Below the pieces are notes generated by a model. That model saw only the letters and a program-made list of their open reading frames with translations. It was not told the DNA's origin and searched no databases. Both the position numbers and the translations under genes were made by a program. Of a stretch of 64,000 nucleotides of DNA, positions 35,465-44,910 are shown piece after piece. The DNA lies in contig NZ_SAXA01000001.1 of NCBI RefSeq assembly GCF_004122035.1, positions 434,001 through 498,000 of the forward strand, read 5' to 3'. Source of the DNA: Ancylomarina salipaludis. GTDB taxonomy: Bacteria > Bacteroidota > Bacteroidia > Bacteroidales > Marinifilaceae. Each line of letters begins with the position of its first letter. The stretch's first letter is position 1.

Positions 35465-36583
35465 TTACAAATAATTTATTGGATTCGAATTTATCTCTGA
35501 GATACGAACGGCAAAGTTAGGGAATTTTTTTGTAACTATCTCATAAAAAATTTCTCTAGTAAACTGTTCACTTTCATAATGTCCGATATCGGCAATGATA
35601 AGCTTTCCTTCAGCATCGAAAAATTCGTGATATTTAAAATCTCCGGTAATATAAATATCGGCTTTAGCAGCCTTGGCTTTTCGCAGTAGAAAGCTACCAC
35701 TTCCTCCACAGAGTGCAACTGTTTTTATTTTATCCCTAACAATCGGGGTATAACGAATCACTCCGCAATGAAACACATCTTTCAATTTTTTCAAGAAAGT
35801 TAAGGTATCCATTGGTGTTTCTAATTCGCCAATCATTCCCAAACCAACCTGAGGGTTTTTATTATCTAAAGAATAGATATCATAGGCAACTTCCTCGTAC
35901 GGATGGGCTCTGTGTAATGCGTTAATAACTTTAGCCTGCAAATGCTTGGGGAAAATCGTTTCGATGCGAGTTTCTGCTTCATAATGCAATTCACCAGTCT
36001 TACCAACATAAGGCGTGGCATTCTCATTGGCTCTAAAAGTCCCTTCACCACTTGAATTAAAACTGCAAGAATCATAGTTTCCAATATGCCCGGCTCCGGC
36101 CTCAAACAATGACTTACGGAGGTCTTCCGCTTTGTCAGATGGCACATAGGTCACCAGTTTCTTCAAATCTTCACTAAGCGGATCTAAAATTTTACGATTT
36201 TTCAAACCCAGAACATCACACATTTTATCACTAACACCACCTTTTACTGAATCCAGATTGGTATGAGCAGAATATATCGCAATATTATTCTGAATGGCTA
36301 ACATCACTGTGCGTTCCACATAATTGTTACCATTAAATCGCTTCAAACCTTTAAAAACAACCGGATGATGTGAAATAATCAAATTCAGCCCCTTTTCAAT
36401 GGCTTCCTCAACAACTTCCTCAACCACATCCAAACAAATTAATGCACCGGTTAATTCCCAATCAAAACTCCCGACAATTAATCCTGCATTGTCATAGGAC
36501 TCCTGATAAGATAAGGGTGCTATATCTTCTATTGCAGCAATTATATCTTTTACTTTCAATTCTATAAAATTTAGGGGTTTCAT
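35465..36583 (-). CDS. Nif3-like dinuclear metal-centre protein
   Basis: At 372 residues it is a Nif3/GTP cyclohydrolase 1 type 2 homologue carrying the middle PII-like insertion (about 130-235) seen in YqfO-type members. Metal-binding regions are GLNLIISHHPVVFKG and NIAIYSAHTNLDS near the N-terminus, and DIYITGDFKYHEFF with IADIGHYESEQFT near the C-terminus. Its activity is not firmly known. It is located 14 nt after the merR-type gene and 4 nt before the zinc-ribbon gene. Confidence 0.92.
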   Translation of the reverse strand: MKPLNFIELKVKDIIAAIEDIAPLSYQESYDNAGLIVGSFDWELTGALICLDVVEEVVEEAIEKGLNLIISHHPVVFKGLKRFNGNNYVERTVMLAIQNNIAIYSAHTNLDSVKGGVSDKMCDVLGLKNRKILDPLSEDLKKLVTYVPSDKAEDLRKSLFEAGAGHIGNYDSCSFNSSGEGTFRANENATPYVGKTGELHYEAETRIETIFPKHLQAKVINALHRAHPYEEVAYDIYSLDNKNPQVGLGMIGELETPMDTLTFLKKLKDVFHCGVIRYTPIVRDKIKTVALCGGSGSFLLRKAKAAKADIYITGDFKYHEFFDAEGKLIIADIGHYESEQFTREIFYEIVTKKFPNFAVRISEINSNPINYL

Positions 36584-36597
36584 CCCATTAGGGACTT

Positions 36598-36933
36598 CTA
36601 GATCATCTCTTTCATTTCAAGAAGCAAGTTCTTAATATCCTTAAGTCTTGAAACAACATCAAAATTATTCTGTGTATCTTCTTTATTTTCCTTCAATTTC
36701 AGTTTAGCTCCATTGAGGGTCATCCCTCTCTCTTTCACCAAATGATATATTAAATGGAAGTTATCGATATCAGCTTTGGTAAAAAAACGATTGCCTTTTT
36801 TGTTCTTTTTGGGCTTAATAATATCAAACTCCTTCTCCCAGTAACGGATATGTGAGGTATTAACCGAAAACATTTCGGCGACTTCTCCGATGGAGTAGTA
36901 AAGTTTTTCTATTTTCGTTTCTCGATATGGCAC
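36598..36933 (-). CDS. MerR-family transcriptional regulator
   Basis: The 111-residue protein has the MerR DNA-binding start (YYSIGEVAEMFSVNTSHIRY, then WEKEFDIIKPKKNKKGNRFF) and a short helical C-terminus with no effector domain or metal-binding cysteines. It is the first gene of an operon with nif3 and the zinc-ribbon gene. A 17-nt palindrome lies 30 nt upstream and may be its operator. Confidence 0.88.
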   Translation of the reverse strand: MPYRETKIEKLYYSIGEVAEMFSVNTSHIRYWEKEFDIIKPKKNKKGNRFFTKADIDNFHLIYHLVKERGMTLNGAKLKLKENKEDTQNNFDVVSRLKDIKNLLLEMKEMI

Positions 36934-36963
36934 AGCAGATGCGTTTTCAAACTGAATGACAGG

Positions 36964-36980
36964 AGCTTATTTAATAAGCT
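36964..36980 (-). promoter_or_regulatory. 17-nt palindrome upstream of the merR-type gene
   Basis: AGCTTATT-T-AATAAGCT is perfectly self-complementary except for its centre, and ends 30 nt from the start codon. Position and symmetry fit an autoregulatory operator. Confidence 0.4.
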
Positions 36981-36994
36981 TAGACTAAATTAAC

Positions 36995-37034
36995 AAAAAA
37001 GTGATACGAAGTTAAATCTTACGAACCACTTTTT
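36995..37034 (-). terminator. Terminator of the M23 peptidase gene
   Basis: AAAAAAGTG (36995-37003) pairs with CACTTTTTT (37027-37035) around a 23-nt loop, and on the minus strand T's follow. It separates the peptidase from the merR operon. Confidence 0.6.
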
Positions 37035-37062
37035 TATAGTTGCCGATATCTTTTTGGTGAAA

Positions 37063-38031
37063 CTAATCCATTGTTTGACCAGTGTTCGCAGCGAAGGCGA
37101 CCATGCTATCATATTCGTCAGCAGTAAGGTCGTTAAAGTAATAATTGATTGGGTTTAAGGTCTTACCCAATTTCCTAACTTCATAATGCAAATGAGGCCC
37201 GGTAGATTTCCCTGAATTACCTAAAAAGGCAATCACTTCCCCACGTCTAACTTTTTGACCACGTTTTACGTTGTAGCCATTTAAATGTGCATAAAGTGTT
37301 GTATAGCCATAACCATGATCCAAAACCACTGTTTTACCATAACCTTTTATGATTCCAACACTTTTAACCACAGCGTCTCCTGTAGCATAAAGCGGAGTTC
37401 CTACCTTACCGGTAAAATCCATTCCATCATGAAATTTTCTTGTCTTATAAATAGGATGAACACGCCAGCCATAACCTGCAGAAATTCGATTGAAGTCTTT
37501 GATGGCTATTGGCATGATAGCTGGAATAGCGGCTAAAAGCTTAAACTTATTTTTAACCATCACTTCAACCTCGTCATACGACTTAGTCTGAACATAAATC
37601 GATTTTGAGAGCTGATCCAATTTCTTAGATGTTTCAATAACCAAATCCGAATTCTTAAGGTTCTCTAAATCTTCATAACGATTTACACCACCAAAACCAG
37701 CTTTTCGAATGTTATTATGAATGGGTTCAGCTTCAAAAATGACACGGTAAATATTATCATCGCGCTGTTCCAAATCGCTTAAAACAACTTGCATCTTGTT
37801 AAATTCGTTGTTTAACCTTTCGTAATGCGATAATAATTCCTGATTCTCACGAATAAGAGAACGTTCCTTTGGAGAACCAAAATAGAAGAATAAAACAACA
37901 ACGATTATGACAGCTAACACCAAACTTGAAGCCACATGTTTTAGAAAATCTAATGCTCGGGTCTTTAAGCTAACTTCAACTTCTTCGTAACTAATAGACT
38001 CAGGATTAAACCGATATTTCACTTTTGCCAT
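37063..38031 (-). CDS. M23-family (LytM) metallopeptidase
   Basis: The 322-residue protein has one N-terminal membrane helix (about 34-52), a coiled coil (about 55-90) and a C-terminal M23 domain. The zinc ligands lie in KFHDGMDFTGKVGTPLYATG and GPHLHYEVRK. Such proteins cut peptidoglycan cross-links or, when inactive, activate amidases. Here the HxxxD and HxH motifs are complete, so it is probably active. It is divergent from alaS with overlapping promoters. Confidence 0.92.
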   Translation of the reverse strand: MAKVKYRFNPESISYEEVEVSLKTRALDFLKHVASSLVLAVIIVVVLFFYFGSPKERSLIRENQELLSHYERLNNEFNKMQVVLSDLEQRDDNIYRVIFEAEPIHNNIRKAGFGGVNRYEDLENLKNSDLVIETSKKLDQLSKSIYVQTKSYDEVEVMVKNKFKLLAAIPAIMPIAIKDFNRISAGYGWRVHPIYKTRKFHDGMDFTGKVGTPLYATGDAVVKSVGIIKGYGKTVVLDHGYGYTTLYAHLNGYNVKRGQKVRRGEVIAFLGNSGKSTGPHLHYEVRKLGKTLNPINYYFNDLTADEYDSMVAFAANTGQTMD

Positions 38032-38090
38032 AGGTTATTATTCTATATTTTTTTAAAAGAAAAACATACATTTTTCTATGCACATGTGAG

Positions 38091-38120
38091 CAAAATTAAG
38101 GAAATAATCTAACTTTGCAA
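38091..38120. promoter_or_regulatory. Overlapping divergent promoters of the M23 gene and alaS
   Basis: On the minus strand, TTG (38120-38118), 19 nt, then TAATTTTG (38098-38091) is a full promoter for the peptidase gene. On the plus strand, TAACTTTG (38110-38117) is a full -7 box for alaS with a leader of about 38 nt. The alaS -7 box lies within the spacer of the other promoter and abuts its -33 element. Confidence 0.55.
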
Positions 38121-38161
38121 GCTAAGTATCAAAATCCCATCGATTTAAAACATAATACAAT

Positions 38162-40795
38162 ATGAATTCTAGCGAACTCAGACAAACCTTTTTGGACTTC
38201 TTTGAATCCAAACAACATAAGATCGAATCATCTGCACCTATGGTGATTAAAGATGATCCAACATTGATGTTTACTAATGCTGGAATGAACCAGTTTAAAG
38301 ACATTTTCCTTGGTAATTCTCCAATCAAATATAATCGTATTGCCAATTCTCAAAAATGTTTACGAGTTTCAGGTAAGCATAATGACTTGGAAGAAGTCGG
38401 TCACGATACCTATCACCACACCATGTTCGAAATGTTGGGTAACTGGTCGTTTGGTGACTATTTTAAAAAAGAAGCCATTGATTGGGCCTGGGAACTATTG
38501 GTTGATGTTTTGAAACTACCTACCGATCGTCTATACGCCAGTGTGTTTGAAGGCAGTGAAGAAGACAATATGAAACGTGATGATGAAGCAGCTGCTTATT
38601 GGGAGAAACACCTGCCTACTGATCACATTATCAATGGAAATAAAAAAGATAACTTTTGGGAGATGGGTGATGTTGGACCATGCGGCCCTTGCTCCGAAAT
38701 ACATATCGATTTAAGAAGTGAAGACGAGAGAAAACGTATCGCGGGAAGAGATCTGATAAATATGGATCACCCTCAGGTTGTTGAAATATGGAATTTGGTT
38801 TTCATGCAATTCAACCGTAAAGCGGACGGTTCTCTTGAGGCATTGCCACATCAACATGTTGATACAGGAATGGGATTCGAGCGTCTTTGCATGGCTATGC
38901 AAAACAAACAATCGAATTACGATACTGACGTTTTCCAACCGATTATTCAGGCTATTGCCAAAATGAGTGGCAAAACTTATGGTGAAAACGAAGAAGTTGA
39001 TATCGCTTTGCGCGTTATTGCTGATCATATCAGAACCATTTCTTTTGCTATTACCGACAGTCAATTGCCTTCAAATAATAAAGCGGGTTATGTGATCCGT
39101 CGTATTCTTCGTCGTGCGGTACGCTATGGCTACACTTTCCTTGATTTGAAGGAACCTTTTATGTACCGCTTAGTTGAGGTATTGATTGAGGTTATGGGAA
39201 AACACTTCCCGGAATTAATCAAACAAAGAGAACTTATTGAGAAGGTGGTAAAGGAAGAAGAGAATTCTTTCCTAAGAACTTTGGCAAACGGTATCAAATT
39301 GCTTGACCAGATCATTGAAAAAACCAAAGCTGACGATTTTAAAGTCGTTCAGGGTGAGGTTGCTTTTGAACTTTACGACACTTACGGCTTTCCATTGGAT
39401 TTAACCGAATTGATTCTTAAGGAAAATGATCTTGTTGTCAACCGCAGAGAATTTAATGAAGCTATGGAAACTCAGAAAAATCGTTCACGTTCGGCTACTG
39501 CAATGGAAACCGGCGATTGGATTGAGATTCTGAAAGACGATAAGGAAGAATTTGTCGGTTACGATTACCTTTCAACTGACGTGAAGATTACCCGTTACCG
39601 CAAAATGAATATCAAAGGAAAAGATTTATTCCAATTGGTATTCAATATCACACCTTTCTATGGCGAAAGTGGTGGTCAGGTTGGTGACACAGGATATATC
39701 GAGGCAAATGGCGAGAAAATCTCAATTGTTGATACTAAAAAAGAAACTGGTTTAATTATACATATCACAAACGAATTACCAAGCGACCCAACATGCACAT
39801 TCAAAGCTGTTGTAAATGCAGGTAAGCGTGAATTAATTGCCAACAACCATACGGCAACTCACTTGTTGCATGCTGCGCTTCGCGAAGTTTTGGGTGATCA
39901 TGTTGAGCAAAAAGGCTCATTGGTTAATCCCGATCATTTACGTTTTGACTTTTCTCACTTTCAGAAATTAAGTGAAGAAGAGATTGCAAAAGTTGAAGAA
40001 ATCGTAAATCACAAAATTCGTGAGAATGCTGTCACCGAAATCAAAAACAACATTCCTATGCAACAAGCTGTTGACTTAGGAGCAATGGCTTTATTCGGTG
40101 AGAAATATGGCGATTTGGTTCGTGTTGTGAAACTAAACGAATCGGTTGAACTTTGCGGAGGAACTCACGTTAAAGCAACAGGACAAATCGGTTTATTCAA
40201 GATCACATCAGAGGGGGCTATTTCAGCAGGTGTACGTCGTATCGAAGCCATTACAGCTGTAAAAGCAGAGAAGTACATCAACGACAAGTTGAATACACTT
40301 AAAGAGATTGAACGTACTTTTAAATCGAGCCAAAATCTTCTGAAAAATATCGAAGCACTAATTTCGGAGAACTCTGAAATGAAGAAAGGTCTTGAGGCAT
40401 TTGAAAAAGCACAACTTAAGCTTGTGAAAAATGCTTTAAAATCTGAAATATCTGAAACCAAAGGCGTGAACTTCATCAGCAAAAAGATGAATGTGAAATC
40501 AGCTGGAGATATTAAAGATATTGCATTCTTATTAAAAACCGAGGTTGAAAATTTGGTGTTTATTGCAGGTGCAGACCTAGATGGCAAAGCCAACCTAACC
40601 ATCATGTTCTCTGATAACTTGGTCAAGGAATATGATTTGAATGCCGGAGCAATTGTTCGTGAAGCTGCCAAAGAAATCAAAGGTGGTGGCGGTGGCCAGG
40701 CATTCTTTGCTTCTGCAGGTGGCAAAGATCCTCAGGGTATCGATGCGGCAATCAGTACAGCTAAGAAAATGATTCTACACAAAATTGAAGGCTAA
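38162..40795 (+). CDS. alaS: Alanyl-tRNA synthetase
   Basis: The 877-residue product has the full AlaRS layout: class II catalytic core ([20 protein letters not shown], then [14 protein letters not shown]), tRNA-binding helical domain, editing domain with [11 protein letters not shown] and CGGTHV zinc-binding motifs, a coiled coil, and a C-terminal DHHA1-type domain ending in [14 protein letters not shown]. It charges tRNA-Ala and clears mischarged Ser and Gly. No internal break was seen. Confidence 0.98.
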   Translation: MNSSELRQTFLDFFESKQHKIESSAPMVIKDDPTLMFTNAGMNQFKDIFLGNSPIKYNRIANSQKCLRVSGKHNDLEEVGHDTYHHTMFEMLGNWSFGDYFKKEAIDWAWELLVDVLKLPTDRLYASVFEGSEEDNMKRDDEAAAYWEKHLPTDHIINGNKKDNFWEMGDVGPCGPCSEIHIDLRSEDERKRIAGRDLINMDHPQVVEIWNLVFMQFNRKADGSLEALPHQHVDTGMGFERLCMAMQNKQSNYDTDVFQPIIQAIAKMSGKTYGENEEVDIALRVIADHIRTISFAITDSQLPSNNKAGYVIRRILRRAVRYGYTFLDLKEPFMYRLVEVLIEVMGKHFPELIKQRELIEKVVKEEENSFLRTLANGIKLLDQIIEKTKADDFKVVQGEVAFELYDTYGFPLDLTELILKENDLVVNRREFNEAMETQKNRSRSATAMETGDWIEILKDDKEEFVGYDYLSTDVKITRYRKMNIKGKDLFQLVFNITPFYGESGGQVGDTGYIEANGEKISIVDTKKETGLIIHITNELPSDPTCTFKAVVNAGKRELIANNHTATHLLHAALREVLGDHVEQKGSLVNPDHLRFDFSHFQKLSEEEIAKVEEIVNHKIRENAVTEIKNNIPMQQAVDLGAMALFGEKYGDLVRVVKLNESVELCGGTHVKATGQIGLFKITSEGAISAGVRRIEAITAVKAEKYINDKLNTLKEIERTFKSSQNLLKNIEALISENSEMKKGLEAFEKAQLKLVKNALKSEISETKGVNFISKKMNVKSAGDIKDIAFLLKTEVENLVFIAGADLDGKANLTIMFSDNLVKEYDLNAGAIVREAAKEIKGGGGGQAFFASAGGKDPQGIDAAISTAKKMILHKIEG

Positions 40796-40820
40796 ACCAA
40801 GCTGATAATTTTAGACATAT

Positions 40821-40853
40821 AAAAAGCGACTGCCAAAAGGTGGTCGCTTTTGT
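40821..40853 (+). terminator. Terminator after alaS
   Basis: AAAAGCGACTGCC pairs with GGTGGTCGCTTTT (two wobble pairs) around AAAA, followed by TG and further T's. Confidence 0.85.
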
Positions 40854-40888
40854 TCTATACAAAGAATAAAGATCATCTTATCTACTGA

Positions 40889-42301
40889 TCAAGCCTTTAA
40901 GTATCTGCTAAAAGTGTTGTATGCTATTACTAATTCATCCTTTAAAACCTGAAGATTCACTGTTTCTCTTACTTCCTCAAAAACAATTTTCTCAATATAA
41001 TCACCACTCATTTTTGTAACTATTTTCACTCTCATATATCTTGTAGATGATGGACTATCTGGAATCAATATGAAATCATTCTCAAAACGAATCCTTTTTC
41101 CAAAATATAATCCAACGCCTATCAATTCTAAAGTATTATTAACACCAATTTCTGCAATATACTTAGTAATAGAAGCAAAATCCACACTCAACCTTTTTAA
41201 TAAGACTAACAAGCGTGTAAAAGTATTAAGAGTTGTGATTTTAAAGTTCTCCTGCTCTATAAACTCATCAATAATCTCAACATCAAAAGGTTCAATTAAT
41301 TTCAGTTTATTTCGAACAGACATGCTTGAAATAAGTCCAACGATACGGTCCAACTTAAGTATCTTTTTATCGATACCACAATTCTCAGACAAATGATCAA
41401 TAACAAAATCTAATGAATCTTTACTGAATGAATACAGGAAAGGTTTACCGCTAATAAACTTAGAAATATACCCATCAAAACTTTCCAAACATCCGTATAG
41501 GTGTTTGTAAATAATTTTAACATTATTATAATCAAAAACAGTAATTATTTTATCAAACCCAAACTTGTTACAAGTAGTAGATTCAAACTCTTCATTCAGA
41601 ATTATTCGATCATCAATATGAGCTGTCACAACATTAAGAATTCGAAATAAGTGCGCAGGATCAAGCCTATCTAAATCATCCACAACTAATATTACCTTTT
41701 TTTCTTTTTCTCTTATCCTTCTAATAACCCGACATATTAATTCAGATATCGAATCGAATTCTATAATTCCTTTAGCATCTTCAAAGCTTTTTAAATAATC
41801 TTCGATCCTATTTGTTACAGATTTTTCAAATTCAGCTTTTTGGAGTTCATATTTTCTAAGATGACAAAAGCACTTTTTTAAAATTTTAGCAGGAGTTTTA
41901 ACTGAAGGAACAATTTCTAGAATATCTAATAATATATCCTTACCATTTTGGAATAAGTAGTTTTGAGCATATAAGATTTCATCAAAGAAATCCTCATCAT
42001 CAACTAATTCATTTCCTAAAAGATGAATAAGAATATCTCTTTTAACTAACTCAAAAACATCCTTATTATCAGCAACCTGATAGTTAACAGGGAAAATTCG
42101 AATGGCTTCGTATTCATCTTTGTGTTCTTCAAAAAACTTATTCAGAAAGTATGTTTTCCCATCACCAAATTTTGCTGAAAAGATAATTCTTTCATTATAG
42201 CTCAGATGACTATAAAAATCTTGAAGTGGTTTATCGATCGAAATTTCCGTAATATCTGATTCTAGCGAAACAGTTTCAAGTAAAGCGTGGTCTTCAGTCA
42301 T
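40889..42301 (-). CDS. KAP-type P-loop NTPase, orphan
   Basis: The 470-residue protein carries Walker A AKFGDGKT (43-50) and an extended Walker B VILVVDDLDRLDP (203-215). The D-D-L-D-R-L form is typical of KAP and related STAND-like NTPases. Between the motifs is a helical insertion (about 100-190), and the C-terminal half (about 240-470) has no domain I recognise. I see no clear membrane helices, unlike many KAP proteins. KAP NTPases are often encoded in phage-defence and plasmid contexts (PifA). No partner gene is adjacent: it sits alone between the alaS terminator and a minisatellite. Its exact function is unknown. Confidence 0.75.
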   Translation of the reverse strand: MTEDHALLETVSLESDITEISIDKPLQDFYSHLSYNERIIFSAKFGDGKTYFLNKFFEEHKDEYEAIRIFPVNYQVADNKDVFELVKRDILIHLLGNELVDDEDFFDEILYAQNYLFQNGKDILLDILEIVPSVKTPAKILKKCFCHLRKYELQKAEFEKSVTNRIEDYLKSFEDAKGIIEFDSISELICRVIRRIREKEKKVILVVDDLDRLDPAHLFRILNVVTAHIDDRIILNEEFESTTCNKFGFDKIITVFDYNNVKIIYKHLYGCLESFDGYISKFISGKPFLYSFSKDSLDFVIDHLSENCGIDKKILKLDRIVGLISSMSVRNKLKLIEPFDVEIIDEFIEQENFKITTLNTFTRLLVLLKRLSVDFASITKYIAEIGVNNTLELIGVGLYFGKRIRFENDFILIPDSPSSTRYMRVKIVTKMSGDYIEKIVFEEVRETVNLQVLKDELVIAYNTFSRYLKA

Positions 42302-42304
42302 ATG

Positions 42305-42349
42305 GTTAAGTTTAAATATCTAATCAGATCTAAGGAAGCTAAACTTAAC
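42305..42349 (-). promoter_or_regulatory. Long inverted repeat at the KAP NTPase start codon
   Basis: GTTAAGTTTA (42305-42314) and TAAACTTAAC (42340-42349) are perfect 10-bp arms separated by 25 nt that contain a smaller ATCT/AGAT dyad. In the mRNA the hairpin would end 3 nt before the AUG and could occlude it. It could also be an operator. Confidence 0.5.
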
Positions 42350-42454
42350 AAAAAAAATCATCTTCATCAAAGCATAAATTAATAAGCTAATCATCGAATA
42401 CTCCCACTCTGGAAAAGGAGACCTTAGTTATAAATTAGACTTGAATAATTCTTG

Positions 42455-42685
42455 CTTACATTTCTATTTTCTGGGCTTACATATACATTTTCCACACCTA
42501 CATCTCTACTGCTTCTATCTACATTTGGCTTGCTTCGACTTACATCTCTATTGCTTCAGCTTACATTTGGGTTGCTTCCACTTACATTTGTACTGCTTCG
42601 GTCTACATGTGGCTTGCTTCCACTTACACTTTCATTCCTTCGACTTACATCTCTATTCCTTCGACCTGTATTTGCACTCCTTCCA
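42455..42685. repeat. Minisatellite of eleven 21-bp units
   Basis: There are eleven consecutive units of exactly 21 bp with no insertion or deletion. A typical unit is CTTACATTTGGCTTGCTTC plus two bases. Units 3, 5 and 7 share TCTCTAYTG or a close form, and units 4, 6 and 8 share a GGCTTG form, so there is also a 42-bp higher-order period. On the plus strand an 84-codon frame from 42441 to 42695 translates the array as heptads of the type LHLYCFx and LHLACFx. No ribosome-binding site or homologue is evident, so coding is unproven. The array lies between the KAP NTPase and ccsA. Confidence 0.85.
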
Positions 42686-42721
42686 CCAAATATAGCCACA
42701 CCAGAATAAATAATCAAAGGA

Positions 42722-43507
42722 TTAAGGCGCTTGGCTATAAGTGTGAACAGAGAACTGAGCAGACGGCAGGTAATTGACTCCAAACCAGCAGACCAAAAGA
42801 ATAACGAATGCCAAAGCAAGTATCCATAACGAAGATCGAAACTTCGTCGGCATATGGTAGCGGAGATGGATATAGATCAAATAACCCAACCAGGTAATAA
42901 GCGCCCAGGTTTCCTTAGGATCCCAAGTCCAATAATGCCCCCAGGCTTCTTTTGCCCATAAAGCACCAAAAAGCAAACCTAAACTCAGAAAAGCAAAGCC
43001 CAGATAAACCAAATTGTCAGCCATAAGCAAAACTTTGCGATCAAGGGTTTTAGTATAATGCTGATACAAACCCCGAACAGCAACCAATGATGAAGCCGCT
43101 AAAAAAGCATAAGCCGAAATATAAACCACAACATGTGGCACAAACCAAGGGCTCTGAAGAGCCGGCATTAGTGTTTTTGAAAAGTTCTCGGGATGCAAAT
43201 AATTAATCAACAAAAACAACAGTGATAAGCTTAAGCTGTATAAAAGCATCCAATTGTAACGCCATCGCAAATATGTTATCATACCAATAGCAGGCAAAAA
43301 GAAAGCATACCATAAACGGGTTTCTCCCAAAGTCCGCAGAGGAGGGCGTTCCAACTTCACCCACAAAAAGGCGATAAAAATACCTATACTAACAGTTCCT
43401 AAAAGAATAAAGAGTCGTTTTAGAAATTCATTTTTGTGACAAATCAGAGCCGATAACCAAAGAAAAAAACTGCTTACTAAAACGAGTATAAAATTAGACC
43501 AAATCAT
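42722..43507 (-). CDS. ccsA: CcsA/ResC-type cytochrome c biogenesis protein (split form)
   Basis: The 261-residue membrane protein has about eight helices and the heme-handling WWD motif AWGHYWTWDPKETWA (about 190-204). Flanking histidines are present (HVVVYIS; a C-terminal SVHTYSQ). CcsA pairs with ResB/CcsB to carry heme across the membrane and attach it to CxxCH motifs in System II. It is 68 nt downstream of the ResB-like gene and ends the nrf locus. A second, fused CcsBA is encoded at 48.96 kb. Confidence 0.9.
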   Translation of the reverse strand: MIWSNFILVLVSSFFLWLSALICHKNEFLKRLFILLGTVSIGIFIAFLWVKLERPPLRTLGETRLWYAFFLPAIGMITYLRWRYNWMLLYSLSLSLLFLLINYLHPENFSKTLMPALQSPWFVPHVVVYISAYAFLAASSLVAVRGLYQHYTKTLDRKVLLMADNLVYLGFAFLSLGLLFGALWAKEAWGHYWTWDPKETWALITWLGYLIYIHLRYHMPTKFRSSLWILALAFVILLVCWFGVNYLPSAQFSVHTYSQAP

Positions 43508-43523
43508 GGTTGATGTGTTTATT

Positions 43524-43549
43524 TGATGATGTGATGATATGATGATGTG
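43524..43549. repeat. Short 8-bp tandem repeat
   Basis: TGATGATG, TGATGATA and TGATGATG are consecutive in the gap between the ResB-like and ccsA genes. It is a three-copy microsatellite with no evident role. Confidence 0.6.
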
Positions 43550-43575
43550 AAAAATAAAAAACTGAAGCTGACTAG

Positions 43576-44802
43576 CTACTCACTAACGCTTTCGCGACCT
43601 TTCCAAAACATATAAACTGCCCCAATCATCATCATAAAAATTCCGATATAAACATAGGGTTGCCAGGGATCACGAACCACTTCCAGAATCGACTTATCGG
43701 AATAACGCCCCTTCTTTTCATCGTAACTCAGTTGATAAATCTTCCAACCATTTACTGTAACAGATTTATTCACCTCGAGTGTCGCATCTTGTTTTTTTCC
43801 ATCGGGAGTAAAGAATGTCACCTCTGATGAAAATCGCTTGGGTTCCGGCACCGTCATAACTAAAGAGAATTGCTCATTCAGTTTTAAGGATTCGTGAGGA
43901 CGATTAAAACTCCCGCATGAGATCCAGCCTTGCAGGGTATCAGCCTGAGGCGATACAACCCGAACTTTAGCTGCCGGAGCTGCACCAAAATCACTTAACT
44001 GATAATATCGGTCTCCTGCCCTCCCCGAGGTCATATAAAATTCTTCTACCTTAACTTTCCAGCCTTGCAAACGACAAATCAGATCTTTTTCAATCATAAT
44101 CATCGATGGCTTTTGAGCTTCGTATAAATCACCTGTTTTATTCTCAACAATAGCCAACTTAGGATGAAACTCATCAATCAGGAAATCCTTCAGTTTAATC
44201 GCTAAAGGCATTTCACAATAACGATCCTGATCGTCGTAAGCTCGCCATTCGGTTTTGTTCTCATAAACATCCATTCTCAATCGGCGCAAATCACCTGAGC
44301 CCAAACCTCCTGCAAAAATAACAATCCACAAACCCCAATGACTGCAAACAAAACCCCAATTCTTCAACTTGAATGGAACCGTTTTTCTCAAACTCACAAA
44401 ACCAAGAACAATCAATAAAAACAGATTAATCAGTAAAAAAGGATAAGAACTCGTCATCCGATTTAATCCCAATTGCTGAATCAAGCCATTCTGCTGACTC
44501 GGAATCTGAGGCAGAATCCCCATAAGAATCACCATGAAACTTAGAGCAGACACCAAACTTATAGTCAGTGGGATTCCCGACAAAAAGGCATGAATCTTAG
44601 TTTTTCTAAACAGAACATGAGCTAGTACGAGTAAAATAAAGAAACTAAGTCCCAGTATTAAATTAAAAGGATAAATCAGTGTTGATTGATTGACAGGAAG
44701 GACCAATTCCAATCCAGATCCGATGCACAAAACACCAAATGAAATAATAAAACTTTCAGCATAGCCCCATGGCTGCTGCCAAATCGGTTTCTTGATAGAC
44801 AT
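43576..44802 (-). CDS. resB: ResB-like cytochrome c biogenesis protein (split form)
   Basis: The 408-residue protein has four N-terminal membrane helices (about 12-160), a periplasmic beta-rich domain (about 185-375) and a final helix (about 380-400). This is the ResB/CcsB layout. LEVNKSVTVNGWKIYQLSYD in the periplasmic domain matches the family segment for heme-delivery partners. It works with CcsA in the same transcription unit. A terminator between nrfA and this gene suggests weaker or separate expression. Confidence 0.85.
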   Translation of the reverse strand: MSIKKPIWQQPWGYAESFIISFGVLCIGSGLELVLPVNQSTLIYPFNLILGLSFFILLVLAHVLFRKTKIHAFLSGIPLTISLVSALSFMVILMGILPQIPSQQNGLIQQLGLNRMTSSYPFLLINLFLLIVLGFVSLRKTVPFKLKNWGFVCSHWGLWIVIFAGGLGSGDLRRLRMDVYENKTEWRAYDDQDRYCEMPLAIKLKDFLIDEFHPKLAIVENKTGDLYEAQKPSMIMIEKDLICRLQGWKVKVEEFYMTSGRAGDRYYQLSDFGAAPAAKVRVVSPQADTLQGWISCGSFNRPHESLKLNEQFSLVMTVPEPKRFSSEVTFFTPDGKKQDATLEVNKSVTVNGWKIYQLSYDEKKGRYSDKSILEVVRDPWQPYVYIGIFMMMIGAVYMFWKGRESVSE

Positions 44803-44910
44803 ATTTAGGTATATAATTAGGCTTAATAAGGTTCTTCGTTCGCTTTATCATGAAAAACATCAGCTCTCATAATAAAAGACTTGAAAGTACGAATAATAAT
44901 CAAAAGCATA

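Noticed and set aside
40165-40725. 186-codon open frame on the minus strand within alaS
   Set aside because: It is a long shadow of the alaS coding sequence in reverse, with low-complexity translation and no start context. AlaRS motifs cover the same bases.
42455-42685. CRISPR array
   Set aside because: The repeats are contiguous, degenerate 21-mers with no spacers, and no cas genes are in the window.
42556-42819. 87-codon minus-strand frame overlapping the minisatellite and the end of ccsA
   Set aside because: It overlaps ccsA in another frame and has no family features. It exists because the minisatellite lacks stops in this phase over part of its length.
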